A DNA stretch of 64,000 nt from Paraprevotella clara YIT 11840 (GTDB lineage: Bacteria; Bacteroidota; Bacteroidia; Bacteroidales; Bacteroidaceae): NCBI RefSeq assembly GCF_000233955.1, contig NZ_JH376597.1, forward strand, positions 434,001-498,000, in the 5' to 3' direction. Position numbers and translations under genes: made by a program. The notes under the pieces are model-generated. The model was not told the DNA's origin and made no database searches. It worked only from the letters and a program-made list of their open reading frames with translations. Positions within the stretch are counted from its first letter, which is position 1. Each line of letters opens with the position of its first letter. This document shows, in pieces, positions 18,345 through 27,696 of the stretch.

Positions 18345-19463
18345 CTACTTAACCGTATTCCCACTTTTTTTAGAAATTGCGGCAGAAACTTTATCGGCAA
18401 TCACCGGACTGCCGTAAAAAGAGGAAAAGCCGTCGGGTTTGCTACTGCTGCCCGTCACATGGGCAATGAAGAAACCATAGACACCCTCGCGCAAGTTAAT
18501 CCAAGGGTAAGCTCCGGCCCATCCCGGCGAACTGATACGATAGGCCTCTCCGGTCTTCTCGTCCACCATTTCACGCCATTCGCCCAATCCGTAAACGCCC
18601 TGATGATGCCGTCCGAGCGCACGCTCCACATATTCTCCTTCAGCTACTTTGGCACGTCCCACCTGGTCTGCCTGCATTTCTTTCACGGTAGCCTCCCGAA
18701 GAATCCGTTGCCCCTCGAAAACGCCACCATGTATAATCATGTCTAAAAAGTTCATATAATCATTCAGCGTCGTACACAGCCCACCGCCCAACATAGGCGC
18801 GTGGCCTCCGTCCGTATTGACAGGAGTGAAATGGGAACGGGTCATGCGTAAAGGCCCGGCCAAAAGCTCCTGAAACAAAGTTTCAAATTCCTTCCCCGCA
18901 GCCACCTCGGCCATGCGTCCGGCCACCTGCATGGCCAGGCCACCATACTCGAACCGCGTTCCAGGCGTGAATACGGTGTCCAAAGGTAAGATTTCCGCTA
19001 CGGCCGAATCCAAATGGTTGTAATTGTCCACCCGGGGTTCGGGCAAATAAGGCCGGATGCCCGACGTGTGAGACAACAACCGGCGTAAAGGAATCACGCC
19101 TTTCGGGTCGCCCTTGAACTCCGGCAGCCATTTCTCCACCGGGTCGTCCCACGACAGTTCCGTCCGGTCCACCACGGCGGCCACCACCGCAGCGGCTACC
19201 CACTTTCCGGCAGAAGCCACATAAACCGGAGTATCCGGCGACACGGCACCGTATGACTTGCGGAACAAAACCGCCGTATCCTGTTTCACACAAATGGCCG
19301 CACCGGGATAATATCCTTTATCCACCCAACCTTGAATCAACGAGTCAAGCCCCGTAAAGTCCGGCTCCTCCCCGTGCGTTCCGTTTCTGCCGCCGCAAGC
19401 GGCCACCATGCCCCCTAACAGGCATCCCCATATCCAAACTCCGATTTTCTTCATACCTTTCAT
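18345..19463 (-). CDS. Beta-lactamase-family serine hydrolase, lipoprotein
   Basis: 372 residues, PF00144-type (class C beta-lactamase/esterase fold). The N-terminus MKKIGVWIWGCLLGGMVAAC ends in a lipobox with Cys23, so it is membrane anchored. Ser84 and Lys87 form the SxxK motif (YVASAGKW), and Tyr173 (RFEYGG) is the usual YxN position, here Y-G-G. C-terminal GWAGAYPWINLREGVYGFF fits the fold. In glycan loci these enzymes are thought to be esterases or peptidases rather than antibiotic resistance enzymes. It ends the three-gene transcript GH2 - alpha/beta hydrolase - this gene (6-bp gap). Confidence 0.85.
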   Translation of the reverse strand: MKGMKKIGVWIWGCLLGGMVAACGGRNGTHGEEPDFTGLDSLIQGWVDKGYYPGAAICVKQDTAVLFRKSYGAVSPDTPVYVASAGKWVAAAVVAAVVDRTELSWDDPVEKWLPEFKGDPKGVIPLRRLLSHTSGIRPYLPEPRVDNYNHLDSAVAEILPLDTVFTPGTRFEYGGLAMQVAGRMAEVAAGKEFETLFQELLAGPLRMTRSHFTPVNTDGGHAPMLGGGLCTTLNDYMNFLDMIIHGGVFEGQRILREATVKEMQADQVGRAKVAEGEYVERALGRHHQGVYGLGEWREMVDEKTGEAYRISSPGWAGAYPWINLREGVYGFFIAHVTGSSSKPDGFSSFYGSPVIADKVSAAISKKSGNTVK

Positions 19464-19469
19464 GTTTAT

Positions 19470-20366
19470 TTATTCCACCTTACTGATAAACTCCCTTAAA
19501 GCCTTGTTGAACTCCTCCGGACGCTCCATGTTCATCATGTGTCCGCAATCCTCCAGCACCAACATTCTGCCATTGGGCAAGTAATCCAAGATTTCCGGAT
19601 GTTCCGGAAACTTATTCCCCGGAGATTTTCCCTCCACAATCAAGACCGGCACATCGGACTTACGGGTTTTCAACTGCCGAAAAGCATCCTTCCCCGCCAC
19701 GACACGGACTTCCTTGTGTAAAGGTTGCCAGGCATCCCAATCCTGAATCATCTGCCAAAGCGGCTTGCGCATCCGTTCACGCCGACTTCCTCCGGATTTC
19801 ATCAGCCCCTCGAACCATTCCCGTTTCATCACGTCTACGCCTTTCCGCTTCAATTCCGCAATTTCACGATCGCGCCGGGCTGCCTCCTCCGCATCCATCG
19901 GTTCGCTGGGACCCGGAGACATGCGCACATTTCCGCTGGCTAAGAAAGCCGATAACATCCGTTCCGGAAACCACCCCAACATGTCGGCACCGATATAGCC
20001 TCCTAACGACAAGCCCACGACGTGCGCCTTTTCGATATGCAACGAATCCATCAACGCCACTAAATCTTCTACATGGGTGAACTGGAAATCCTCCGTTTGC
20101 GGAGATGAAAGTCCGTACCCTCGCAAATCATAACGGATAACACGGTAATCCCGTGCCAAATCTGCAAATTGTCCGTCCCACATACGATGGTCTAACGAAT
20201 GACCGTGTACCAGAATGACCGGTTGCCCTTCACCGCATTCTTCATAGTACAACGTTCCGTGATCCACTCCGACATAAGCCGACCGGATCTCACCGGGCCG
20301 CCGAGCTTGCATGCACCCGACGATCAAGCAAAAGCAGCCCCAAAGCCATACCTTTCTACTATTCAT
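19470..20366 (-). CDS. Alpha/beta-fold hydrolase, probable lipoprotein
   Basis: 298 residues from ATG 20366, 5 bp after the stop of the upstream GH2 gene. A longer in-frame start at 20450 would overlap that gene and precede the signal sequence. N-terminus MNSRKVWLWGCFCLIVGC has a possible lipobox (LIVGC, Cys18). Classic alpha/beta-hydrolase features: VILVHGHSLDHRMWDGQ oxyanion loop, RYDLRGYGLSSP, Ser120 in VGLSLGGY, His276 in LEDCGHMMNMERPEEF. Related to small esterases, haloperoxidases and 3-oxoadipate lactonase-like proteins; substrate unknown. The location in a galactosidase operon suggests de-esterification of a glycan or its breakdown product. Confidence 0.85.
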   Translation of the reverse strand: MNSRKVWLWGCFCLIVGCMQARRPGEIRSAYVGVDHGTLYYEECGEGQPVILVHGHSLDHRMWDGQFADLARDYRVIRYDLRGYGLSSPQTEDFQFTHVEDLVALMDSLHIEKAHVVGLSLGGYIGADMLGWFPERMLSAFLASGNVRMSPGPSEPMDAEEAARRDREIAELKRKGVDVMKREWFEGLMKSGGSRRERMRKPLWQMIQDWDAWQPLHKEVRVVAGKDAFRQLKTRKSDVPVLIVEGKSPGNKFPEHPEILDYLPNGRMLVLEDCGHMMNMERPEEFNKALREFISKVE

Positions 20367-20371
20367 GCCTT

Positions 20372-23300
20372 TTATTTCAAACGAATCAGATAACTGTAAC
20401 TGTATTTCTTGTCCCACAAACGGTACGGATTGTAGGGAAACATCCCCCAACTGTTATCGCCTCCAAGCCCACGTTGTTTCAGATCCACATGCAAAAATAC
20501 ATCTTTTTGCGGTATCGCATCAATCGTATGCTGCATCTTCCGCGTCAGGCCGGGGTCTAAATCTTCCGGGGCATAGTGCAAGGCCGAAAACGCAATGGGT
20601 TGCGACACACCCGTGATTTCCACTTCCGTCCCCTCGCCGTCCAACAAGGAAAGCCAACGCACGTCCGTCTTGTTCCCCGTCTCTTGCGGACGGGCATACG
20701 GGTAATACTGGTTTTCCACTTTGTCTTCATACCGACCGACGAACGCAGACGACCAACGGTCGATATAATTCTCCTGCGGCCCGCGCCCGTAATAACAAAG
20801 GTTTTCATACCGGCCTGCCAACTCCATGCGCATACCGAACCGAGGCAGTTCCGGCAATTTCTTCCCGGTCATGTCCATCGTGCCACTCACCAGCAACGAG
20901 CCGTCATTGCGTACCAGAAATTCCATGGTGTAGGGGACTTGTATATCTGTCAATATCCATTCCACCTTCACGGGAAGCCCCTCCGGAGTCCGTTCGCCCA
21001 CGGTGGCGTTTTTCACGTAACGGTTGACATGGGCCGTACGCCATACCCCGCACGTCCACGGCATCTTGTTCCCGAAATCATTGTCCACCGGAGCACGCCA
21101 GAAAGCGGGTTCCGGATACTTCTTGAACGGGCGCACGCCCCGAATGGCGTAATCGGACAAGACACCTTTCTTCAAATCTATTTTCCCGGACACGTCGCCC
21201 GATGCAAAAACCAATACGCCATCGTCCACACTGTACTCCAGATTTCCGGAAGCCTCGGGCATACGGGCAAAGAAATCTCCCTCACCCAACTTCAACTGCT
21301 CTTTCGCCACTTCATAGCCCGCAGGCAATAAGCCGGACGCTGCCTTCGTATAAGCATACAGGTTCAGGAAATATTCATTTCCGTCATCCGGAATTTCCGG
21401 CAAGTCCAAACGGATGTCTTTCTGCCCGTGGGGAAGCAAATCCACAGAGAAAGTGCCCGACGCGGTCTTCTCTCCGTTCCTGCATATTTCCCAAGCGAAA
21501 GCATAGTCTTTCAGGTTGGTAAAGTCGTGACGGTTCCGCACGGTAATCCACCCGTGCGCAGCGTCCTTTCCTTCAAATTGGATATACTGGTACACTTTTT
21601 TCACTTCCCAAGCCTGCGGCTTCGGCGTACCGTCGGCAGAAAGAATACCGTCCGTACCTGTATTCCACTCGCTCGGCTTGTCTTCGAGCCATTTGTAGCT
21701 TCCCATTTTCCCGTTGTACATCCAATAAATCCTACCGTCCCGGGATTCCGTCTCCATTCTGAAACCTTGGTCCTTAAAGTCCCAGATGAAACCGCCCTGG
21801 AGGTTGGGACTGTCGTAAATGACATCCCATATATCCTTGAAATTTCCGTTGCTATTGCCTTGTGCATGAGCGTATTCGCACATGATGAAAGGACGCTGTT
21901 TGCCGGACTCTCGGTAGTCCTTGATTCTTCCCATATTAGGATACATCAGACAGACCACATCCGTATTCCAATCCTCCCACGCCTGTTCAAACTGCACAAA
22001 GCGTGAAGGGTCGTAGGCTTTCAACCGTTTGTACTCATCATGGAACACCTTTCCGTTACCGCACTCATTGCCCAACGACCAACCGATGACACAAGGATGG
22101 TTCTTGTCTCTCTTCACCATACGGTCGATACGGTCTACGTGCGCCGCATACCAGTCTTCCCGATAAGCGGGATGGTTGACGGTATCCTTAAAATAAGGCA
22201 CGGAACCCATGCCGTGGTTCTCTATATTAGCTTCGTCCACCACGTAGAAACCGTAGCGGTCGCATAAGTCATAAAAGTCCGGATGGTTGGGATAATGGCA
22301 AGTCCGGATGGCGTTGATGTTCAAGCGTTTCATTTGTTTCAGGTCGTCCAATATCAAGTCGCGCGTCTGCACATGGCCTAAGGTGTCGCTATGCTCGTGG
22401 CGGTTGACACCTTTTATATATACGGGCGTCCCGTTTACCATCAACTTGGCATTTTTTATTTCTATCTTCCGGAATCCGGTCTTGCAGGCCGTCACCGACG
22501 TATTCCCCTCCCCGTCCCGCAAGGTCAGGATGCAGTCGTAAAGTTCGGGAGTCTCGGCTGTCCATTTGGCCACATTCTTGATTCGCCCCGAAAAGGAGAG
22601 CGTTTCCGCCTCCCCCTTCATCTCGAACTTCCGCTTTTGTGCCCATACGGTCTTACCGGCCTTATCCACCAGTTTCATCTCTACTTGGCCTTTTCCGGAT
22701 TCACTGTCTGCAAATGCACGCAAATCCACCGTGGCATTGAAAATGCCGTCCCTGTAACGGCCGTCCAAACCGGCATGCAAGAAAAAGTCCCACACCGTCG
22801 ACTTGGGATAAGCTTGCAGGTACACGTCGCGCTCGATGCCCGTCAAACGCCAGAAATCCTGGTCTTCCATGTAACTGCCGTCATGCCAACGGTACACCCG
22901 GACGGCCAACAGGTTCTCCCCTTCGCAAAGGTAAGGCGTCACGTTGAACTCAGCCGGTGTCTTGGCCGCCTTGGTCATCCCGATCCTTTTCCCGTTCAGG
23001 AAAACCTGTGCATAACCGGATATGGACCCGAAATGCAACAGGACTTCGCGGCCGTCCCAGCCTTCCGGCACGGTGAACACCTTACGGTACGTCCCCACCG
23101 GATTGTCCACGTCCACGTAAGGAGGGTTGGCCGGAAAAACATACTGGATATTGCGGATAATCGGTTCGCCGAACCCTTTCAGCTCCCAATTCGAAGGGAC
23201 GTCCAAATCGGCCCAAGAGGAATCATCGAAATCTTTCTTATAAAAGCCCTCTTCCGCGTCCTCGATGTCCGGCGCGTACGAGAACTTCCACCGCCCGTTC

Positions 23301-23503
23301 AGGGATTCATGCCACGGCGACTTAGAGAAGTCGCCAGCCAACGCTCCCGGTTCATCGTCATACCACATGAAGACCGTATGCGGACTTTCCTTGTTCCACT
23401 CATACCTCTCCGGATTCTCCCACTCGTTTTGCCCTGCACAAAGTCGCCCTGCTCCCACTACCAGTAGCAGTAACACCCCATAAATAATCTTTCCCATATA
23501 CAT
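20372..23503 (-). CDS. GH2 beta-galactosidase, LacZ type
   Basis: 1,043 residues, the length of E. coli LacZ, with a signal peptide (MGKIIYGVLLLLVVGAGRLCA), so exported. All five LacZ domains can be followed: sugar-binding jelly roll (~50-220, VPSNWELKGFGEPIIRNIQY), Ig-like, TIM barrel with acid/base Glu480 (GWSLGNECGNG) and nucleophile Glu543 (FIMCEYAHAQGNS), Ig-like, and the C-terminal Bgal small-chain supersandwich (~760-1040, CYYGRGPQENYIDR). Expected activity is exo-beta-galactosidase on plant galactans. First gene of a transcript with two hydrolases; no clear -7 box was found in the 162-bp upstream region. Confidence 0.93.
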   Translation of the reverse strand: MYMGKIIYGVLLLLVVGAGRLCAGQNEWENPERYEWNKESPHTVFMWYDDEPGALAGDFSKSPWHESLNGRWKFSYAPDIEDAEEGFYKKDFDDSSWADLDVPSNWELKGFGEPIIRNIQYVFPANPPYVDVDNPVGTYRKVFTVPEGWDGREVLLHFGSISGYAQVFLNGKRIGMTKAAKTPAEFNVTPYLCEGENLLAVRVYRWHDGSYMEDQDFWRLTGIERDVYLQAYPKSTVWDFFLHAGLDGRYRDGIFNATVDLRAFADSESGKGQVEMKLVDKAGKTVWAQKRKFEMKGEAETLSFSGRIKNVAKWTAETPELYDCILTLRDGEGNTSVTACKTGFRKIEIKNAKLMVNGTPVYIKGVNRHEHSDTLGHVQTRDLILDDLKQMKRLNINAIRTCHYPNHPDFYDLCDRYGFYVVDEANIENHGMGSVPYFKDTVNHPAYREDWYAAHVDRIDRMVKRDKNHPCVIGWSLGNECGNGKVFHDEYKRLKAYDPSRFVQFEQAWEDWNTDVVCLMYPNMGRIKDYRESGKQRPFIMCEYAHAQGNSNGNFKDIWDVIYDSPNLQGGFIWDFKDQGFRMETESRDGRIYWMYNGKMGSYKWLEDKPSEWNTGTDGILSADGTPKPQAWEVKKVYQYIQFEGKDAAHGWITVRNRHDFTNLKDYAFAWEICRNGEKTASGTFSVDLLPHGQKDIRLDLPEIPDDGNEYFLNLYAYTKAASGLLPAGYEVAKEQLKLGEGDFFARMPEASGNLEYSVDDGVLVFASGDVSGKIDLKKGVLSDYAIRGVRPFKKYPEPAFWRAPVDNDFGNKMPWTCGVWRTAHVNRYVKNATVGERTPEGLPVKVEWILTDIQVPYTMEFLVRNDGSLLVSGTMDMTGKKLPELPRFGMRMELAGRYENLCYYGRGPQENYIDRWSSAFVGRYEDKVENQYYPYARPQETGNKTDVRWLSLLDGEGTEVEITGVSQPIAFSALHYAPEDLDPGLTRKMQHTIDAIPQKDVFLHVDLKQRGLGGDNSWGMFPYNPYRLWDKKYSYSYLIRLK

Positions 23504-23593
23504 TTTAATACGTTCTTTCTATTTACCACTACGTTGCTAACGTTTAAAATACCTACGGGAGAAACATTTTTTCAGAAATATGACCGATAAACC

Positions 23594-23626
23594 ACAAAAA
23601 GCCGGACTGTCTCACGACACCCCGGC
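23594..23626 (-). terminator. Terminator of the nitrogen-assimilation operon
   Basis: Stem GCCGG/CCGGC with an inner TGTC/GACA pair (23601-23626), followed on the minus strand by TTTTTGTGG. It lies 40 bp beyond the stop of glnN. Confidence 0.8.
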
Positions 23627-23665
23627 TCCACCATCTAAATTCCTAAAAAATAAAGAACCTTGCTG

Positions 23666-25855
23666 TCAACGAATGAACAGCAATTCGCGATACTTAGGTA
23701 ACGTCCACATCTGATCATCCACAATCAACTCCAACTTGTCGATATGATAACGGATTTGTTCCAACATCGGCGCAATGGTGTCATGGTAGGCCACGGCCTT
23801 TGCCCGTTCGCCTCCAATCTTGTTGGCTACCTTGCGGGCCTCGACCATCGCATCCACGTGTTCCTTGATATAGGCCGTACGTTCGGAAATCTCCCTGATG
23901 ATGGCCAGGTTCTCGGCCGACAATTTATCGGCTTCTTCCGCACTGAACAGTCCCTTCATCTTGTACACGTTATCTATCAACTTGCTCTGGTACTCGATGG
24001 CTACAGGCACGATATGGTTCATGGCCAAATCACCGAGCACACGTGCTTCTATCTGGATTTTCTTGGTATAGGTTTCCCATTTCACTTCATTGCGGGCTTC
24101 CAGTTCCACTTGGGTCATCACCCCGGTAGACCCGAACATGGCGATGCTGTCTGCCGACAAGTAGTTGTCGAAAATAACGGGACAGCTCGTCTCACAATCC
24201 AGACCGCGCCGCTCTGCTTCGGCCTTCCACTCGTCGCTGTAACCGTTCCCGTCAAAGCGGATGGGCTTGCAGATTTTGATATATTTGCGAATCACCCGGA
24301 TAAGGGCAGCTTCTTTGGCCTCGCCTTTTTCCATCAAGGCATCCACTTCGGCCTTGAAATCCGTCAACTGTTCGGCCACGGCGGCGTTGAGGGCTATCAT
24401 CGCACTCGCGCAGTTGGCCTCCGAACCCACGGCCCGAAACTCGAAACGGTTTCCGGTAAAGGCGAAAGGCGACGTACGGTTACGGTCAGTATTGTCTATC
24501 AACAACTCAGGAATCTGGGGGATGTCCAGCTTCATCCCATGCTTGCCCTCCAAGAGGACCAGTTCCTCGTCGGTGCTCTCCTCCAGATGGTCGAGCACAC
24601 GGCTCAACTGCGTGCCGAGGAAAGAGGAAATGATGGCCGGGGGTGCCTCGTTGGCTCCCAAACGATGGGCGTTGGTGGCGCTCATGATGGAGGCTTTCAG
24701 CAAACCGTTGTGCCGGAACACGGCCATCAGGGTGTTCACGATGAACGTGATGAAGCGCAAGTTCTCCTCCGCCGTCTTGCCCGGAGCCATCAGCAGCACG
24801 CCGGTATCGGTGCCCAACGACCAGTTGTTATGCTTGCCTGAACCGTTCACGCCCTTGAAAGGCTTCTCATGCAACAACACACGGAAACCGTGCGTGCGGG
24901 CCACCTTGCGCATCAGCGACATGATCAGCATGTTATGGTCTACCGCCAAGTTGCACTCCTCGAAGATAGGAGCAAGCTCGAACTGGTTCGGTGCCACCTC
25001 GTTGTGGCGCGTCTTCACCGGGATGCCCAGTTCCAAGGCCTGTATCTCCAAGTCCTTCATGAAAGCGGCCACACGGGTCGGGATGGCTCCGAAATAATGG
25101 TCTTCCAACTGTTGGTTCTTCGACGCTTCATGCCCCATCAGCGTACGCCCGGTCAGCAACAAGTCCGGACGGGCGGCATACAAGCCTTCGTCCACCAAAA
25201 AGTATTCCTGCTCCCATCCCAAATAAGAAACCACCTTCTTCACGGACGGGTCGAAGTAATGGCACACTTCTACCGCCGCCTTATCCACCGCGCGCAAAGC
25301 CTTCAGCAAAGGCGCCTTGTAGTCGAGCGACTCGCCGGTATAAGCAATGAACACGGTGGGAATGCACAGCGTGTCGTCTACCACGAACACGGGCGAAGAG
25401 GGATCCCAAGCACTATAGCCGCGCGCCTCGAACGTGTTCCGTATGCCCCCGTTGGGAAAGGACGAGGCATCGGGTTCCTGCTGCACAAGCAACTTGCCCG
25501 AAAATTCCTCCATCATCCCGCCTTTGCCATCGTGTTCCACGAAAGCGTCATGCTTCTCTGCCGTACCTTCCGTCAAGGGTTGGAACCAGTGGGTGTAGTG
25601 CGTCACCCCCAATTCTTCGGCCCAACGCTTCATGCCCGAAGCCACCTCGTCGGCCACGCTGCGGTCCAAAGCGGCACCATGGTCCATGGCATCCACCAAC
25701 CTCGCATATACAGTACTGGGCAAATACTTGAACATCTTCTCGCGGCTAAACACATATTTGCCGAAATATTCGCTGGGTCGTTCCGCCGGAACGGTCACTT
25801 CTTTCGCCTTCGCGTGGAAAGCACTCTCTACAACTCTGAATCTTAATTCTGACAT
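23666..25855 (-). CDS. glnN: Type III glutamine synthetase GlnN
   Basis: 729 residues from the ATG at 25855 (MSELRFRVVES); a GTG two codons upstream is less likely. Length and sequence fit GSIII, the dodecameric ATP-dependent enzyme that makes glutamine from glutamate and ammonia in the cytoplasm of Bacteroidota and cyanobacteria. Seen: SYLGWEQEYFLVDEGLY (metal-binding Glu residues), TRHNEVAPNQFELAPIFEE, LLHEKPFKGVNGSGKHNNWS (ATP-site loop) and NRTSPFAFTGNRFEFRAVGS. Last gene of the operon OMP - PII - Amt - GlnN, 52 bp after amt, followed by a terminator. Expression is probably raised on nitrogen limitation, by analogy with such operons. Confidence 0.96.
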   Translation of the reverse strand: MSELRFRVVESAFHAKAKEVTVPAERPSEYFGKYVFSREKMFKYLPSTVYARLVDAMDHGAALDRSVADEVASGMKRWAEELGVTHYTHWFQPLTEGTAEKHDAFVEHDGKGGMMEEFSGKLLVQQEPDASSFPNGGIRNTFEARGYSAWDPSSPVFVVDDTLCIPTVFIAYTGESLDYKAPLLKALRAVDKAAVEVCHYFDPSVKKVVSYLGWEQEYFLVDEGLYAARPDLLLTGRTLMGHEASKNQQLEDHYFGAIPTRVAAFMKDLEIQALELGIPVKTRHNEVAPNQFELAPIFEECNLAVDHNMLIMSLMRKVARTHGFRVLLHEKPFKGVNGSGKHNNWSLGTDTGVLLMAPGKTAEENLRFITFIVNTLMAVFRHNGLLKASIMSATNAHRLGANEAPPAIISSFLGTQLSRVLDHLEESTDEELVLLEGKHGMKLDIPQIPELLIDNTDRNRTSPFAFTGNRFEFRAVGSEANCASAMIALNAAVAEQLTDFKAEVDALMEKGEAKEAALIRVIRKYIKICKPIRFDGNGYSDEWKAEAERRGLDCETSCPVIFDNYLSADSIAMFGSTGVMTQVELEARNEVKWETYTKKIQIEARVLGDLAMNHIVPVAIEYQSKLIDNVYKMKGLFSAEEADKLSAENLAIIREISERTAYIKEHVDAMVEARKVANKIGGERAKAVAYHDTIAPMLEQIRYHIDKLELIVDDQMWTLPKYRELLFIR

Positions 25856-25907
25856 AATCACCTAAGTATTTTGATTTTCATATTATTCTTGCCTGTTACG
25901 GACTGTC

Positions 25908-27167
25908 TTACAAATCGTAGGCAGATTCACCGTGTTCGTAAATGTCAAGCCCTTCTTCTTCCACTCTCTTGTCCACACGAATGCCGACCAGCTTGTCCAC
26001 TACCTTGAACAACACGAAGGTCATCACCGCACTGAACACCATCGAAATGACCGTGGCCGCAATCTGAATCCACAACTGGTTCCAATCCCCGTAGAGTGCA
26101 CCCTGCACACCACCTTCACCGGTCACGAACTGCGTGGCAAAAACACCGGTGAGCACAGACCCGATGATGCCGCCTACCCCATGCACGCCAAAGGCATCGA
26201 GGGCATCGTCATAACCGAACTTGGGCTTCACGACAGCCACCATCCAGAAACAAACGGCCGAGGTTATCAAACCGATGAACAGCGCACCGACCAGATCTAC
26301 CGAACCGGCTGCCGGCGTAATGGCCACCAAACCGGCCACGGCTCCCGTACAAGCCCCCACCGTAGTGCATTTCTTGTTGACCACCCAGTCAATGGCTGCC
26401 CAAGTGACCGCTGCCATGCACGTGGCGATATGCGTCACCAAAAACGCGTTGGCCGCCAGACCGTCGGCCGCCAAGCCGCTTCCTGCATTGAACCCGAACC
26501 AACCCAGCCAAAGCAATGCCGTGCCTAAAAAGACAAAAGGAATGTTGTGCGGAGTAATGGGACGGCCCACCCTGTAATCCTTACGACGGCCGACCATAAG
26601 CGCCATCACCAATGCGGCTACGCCGGCGTTGACATGTACCACCGTCCCCCCGGCAAAGTCCACGGCTCCCATTTCCATCAGGAAACCGCCGCCCCATACC
26701 CAATGGGCCATGGGCATGTAGACCAGTATGCTCCACAGCACCGTGAAGCACAAGAAACCGGCGAACCTCACACGCTCGGCGAACGCACCGAGAATCAAAG
26801 CCGGCGTAATCAGGGCGAACATGCACTGAAACATTACGAACAGCATTTCGGGGATGCCGGTCGCCGTCAGCGTGTCCAGGCCGATGCCGTTCAACATCAC
26901 CTTGTCGAATCCCCCGATGCCGTATTTGAAGAAACCGCTGCCTTCATATCCGGTGCCGAAGGCAAGGCTGTAGCCGAAGACCACCCACAAGATGCTGACC
27001 ACCCCGGCTATGGCCAGGCTCTGCATCACCAGGCTCAGCATATTTTTCTGGCGCACAAGGCCGCCGTAGAACAAGGCGATTCCGGGAATCGTCATCATAA
27101 ACACCAAAAGGGTTGCCACTATCATCCAAGCCGTGTGGCCTGAATCCAATATCACTGATGTATCCAT
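25908..27167 (-). CDS. amt: Ammonium transporter Amt/AmtB
   Basis: 419 residues with eleven predicted membrane segments. Inner-membrane channel for ammonium. The two pore histidines are in TVVHVNAGVAALV and DAFGVHGVGGIIG; the signature stretches FYGGLVRQKNMLS and FAGGTVVHVNAG are intact, and the GCGGD-like end is replaced by a charged cytoplasmic tail ending GESAYDL. No cleaved leader is obvious, unlike E. coli AmtB. Directly follows the PII gene, its expected regulator that plugs the pore in nitrogen excess, and precedes glnN. Confidence 0.96.
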   Translation of the reverse strand: MDTSVILDSGHTAWMIVATLLVFMMTIPGIALFYGGLVRQKNMLSLVMQSLAIAGVVSILWVVFGYSLAFGTGYEGSGFFKYGIGGFDKVMLNGIGLDTLTATGIPEMLFVMFQCMFALITPALILGAFAERVRFAGFLCFTVLWSILVYMPMAHWVWGGGFLMEMGAVDFAGGTVVHVNAGVAALVMALMVGRRKDYRVGRPITPHNIPFVFLGTALLWLGWFGFNAGSGLAADGLAANAFLVTHIATCMAAVTWAAIDWVVNKKCTTVGACTGAVAGLVAITPAAGSVDLVGALFIGLITSAVCFWMVAVVKPKFGYDDALDAFGVHGVGGIIGSVLTGVFATQFVTGEGGVQGALYGDWNQLWIQIAATVISMVFSAVMTFVLFKVVDKLVGIRVDKRVEEEGLDIYEHGESAYDL

Positions 27168-27224
27168 AATTTTACTTTTTTATCATTCAACCATCTTTTT
27201 AACCTTGGCGGGAACCGTCCTGCC

Positions 27225-27581
27225 TCACTTCTCTTGTTCCGCGTTGTAAAGCGCAATGTCACCACGCTCTCCCGTACGGATCCGTATGGAATCCTCGACC
27301 GGAATGATGAAGATGCGCCCGTCGCCGATTTCGCCCGTATAAGCGGCTTTCGTCACGGCTTGCACGGTCTTCTCCACATTCTTGTCGCGCACGACGATGG
27401 ACAGCAACATGCGCTCGATGGAACTGGTATCGTAGGCCACCCCACGGTAAATACGCGCCTCACGCATCTTGCCCACGCCCCTCACTTCGTAATACGAGAA
27501 CCATTCGATGTCTGCCGCCAACAAGGCGTCCTTCACGTCGTCGAACTTCGTTCTCCGAATAATCGCTTCGATTTTTTTCAT
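27225..27581 (-). CDS. glnB: Nitrogen regulatory protein PII
   Basis: 118 residues, a full PII. It senses ATP/ADP and 2-oxoglutarate and controls the neighbouring transporter and perhaps GlnN. The T-loop reads ARIYRGVAYDTSS with Tyr50 at the place of the uridylylated Tyr51 of E. coli, but V replaces the usual A/S before it and the following VDFLPK is replaced by DTSSIERM. The C-terminal signature TGEIGDGRIFIIPVEDS then IRIRTGERGD is well kept. Because the loop differs, it may be a GlnK-like or lineage-specific form; whether it is modified is unknown. Confidence 0.93.
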   Translation of the reverse strand: MKKIEAIIRRTKFDDVKDALLAADIEWFSYYEVRGVGKMREARIYRGVAYDTSSIERMLLSIVVRDKNVEKTVQAVTKAAYTGEIGDGRIFIIPVEDSIRIRTGERGDIALYNAEQEK

Positions 27582-27696
27582 AATTATCCTTTTTCTATTG
27601 TTGGTTTTATCCTCTCTTTTAACGTTATCCTTTCAAACAATCTTATTTACCCCTTACAAAACATACCTTTTGGAACTTATCACATTTCTGTTATGC

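Noticed and set aside
18345-19463. Antibiotic-resistance class C beta-lactamase
   Set aside because: The SxxK motif is present but the tyrosine motif is Y-G-G, it is a lipoprotein, and it is the third gene of a galactosidase operon; an esterase or peptidase role is more likely.
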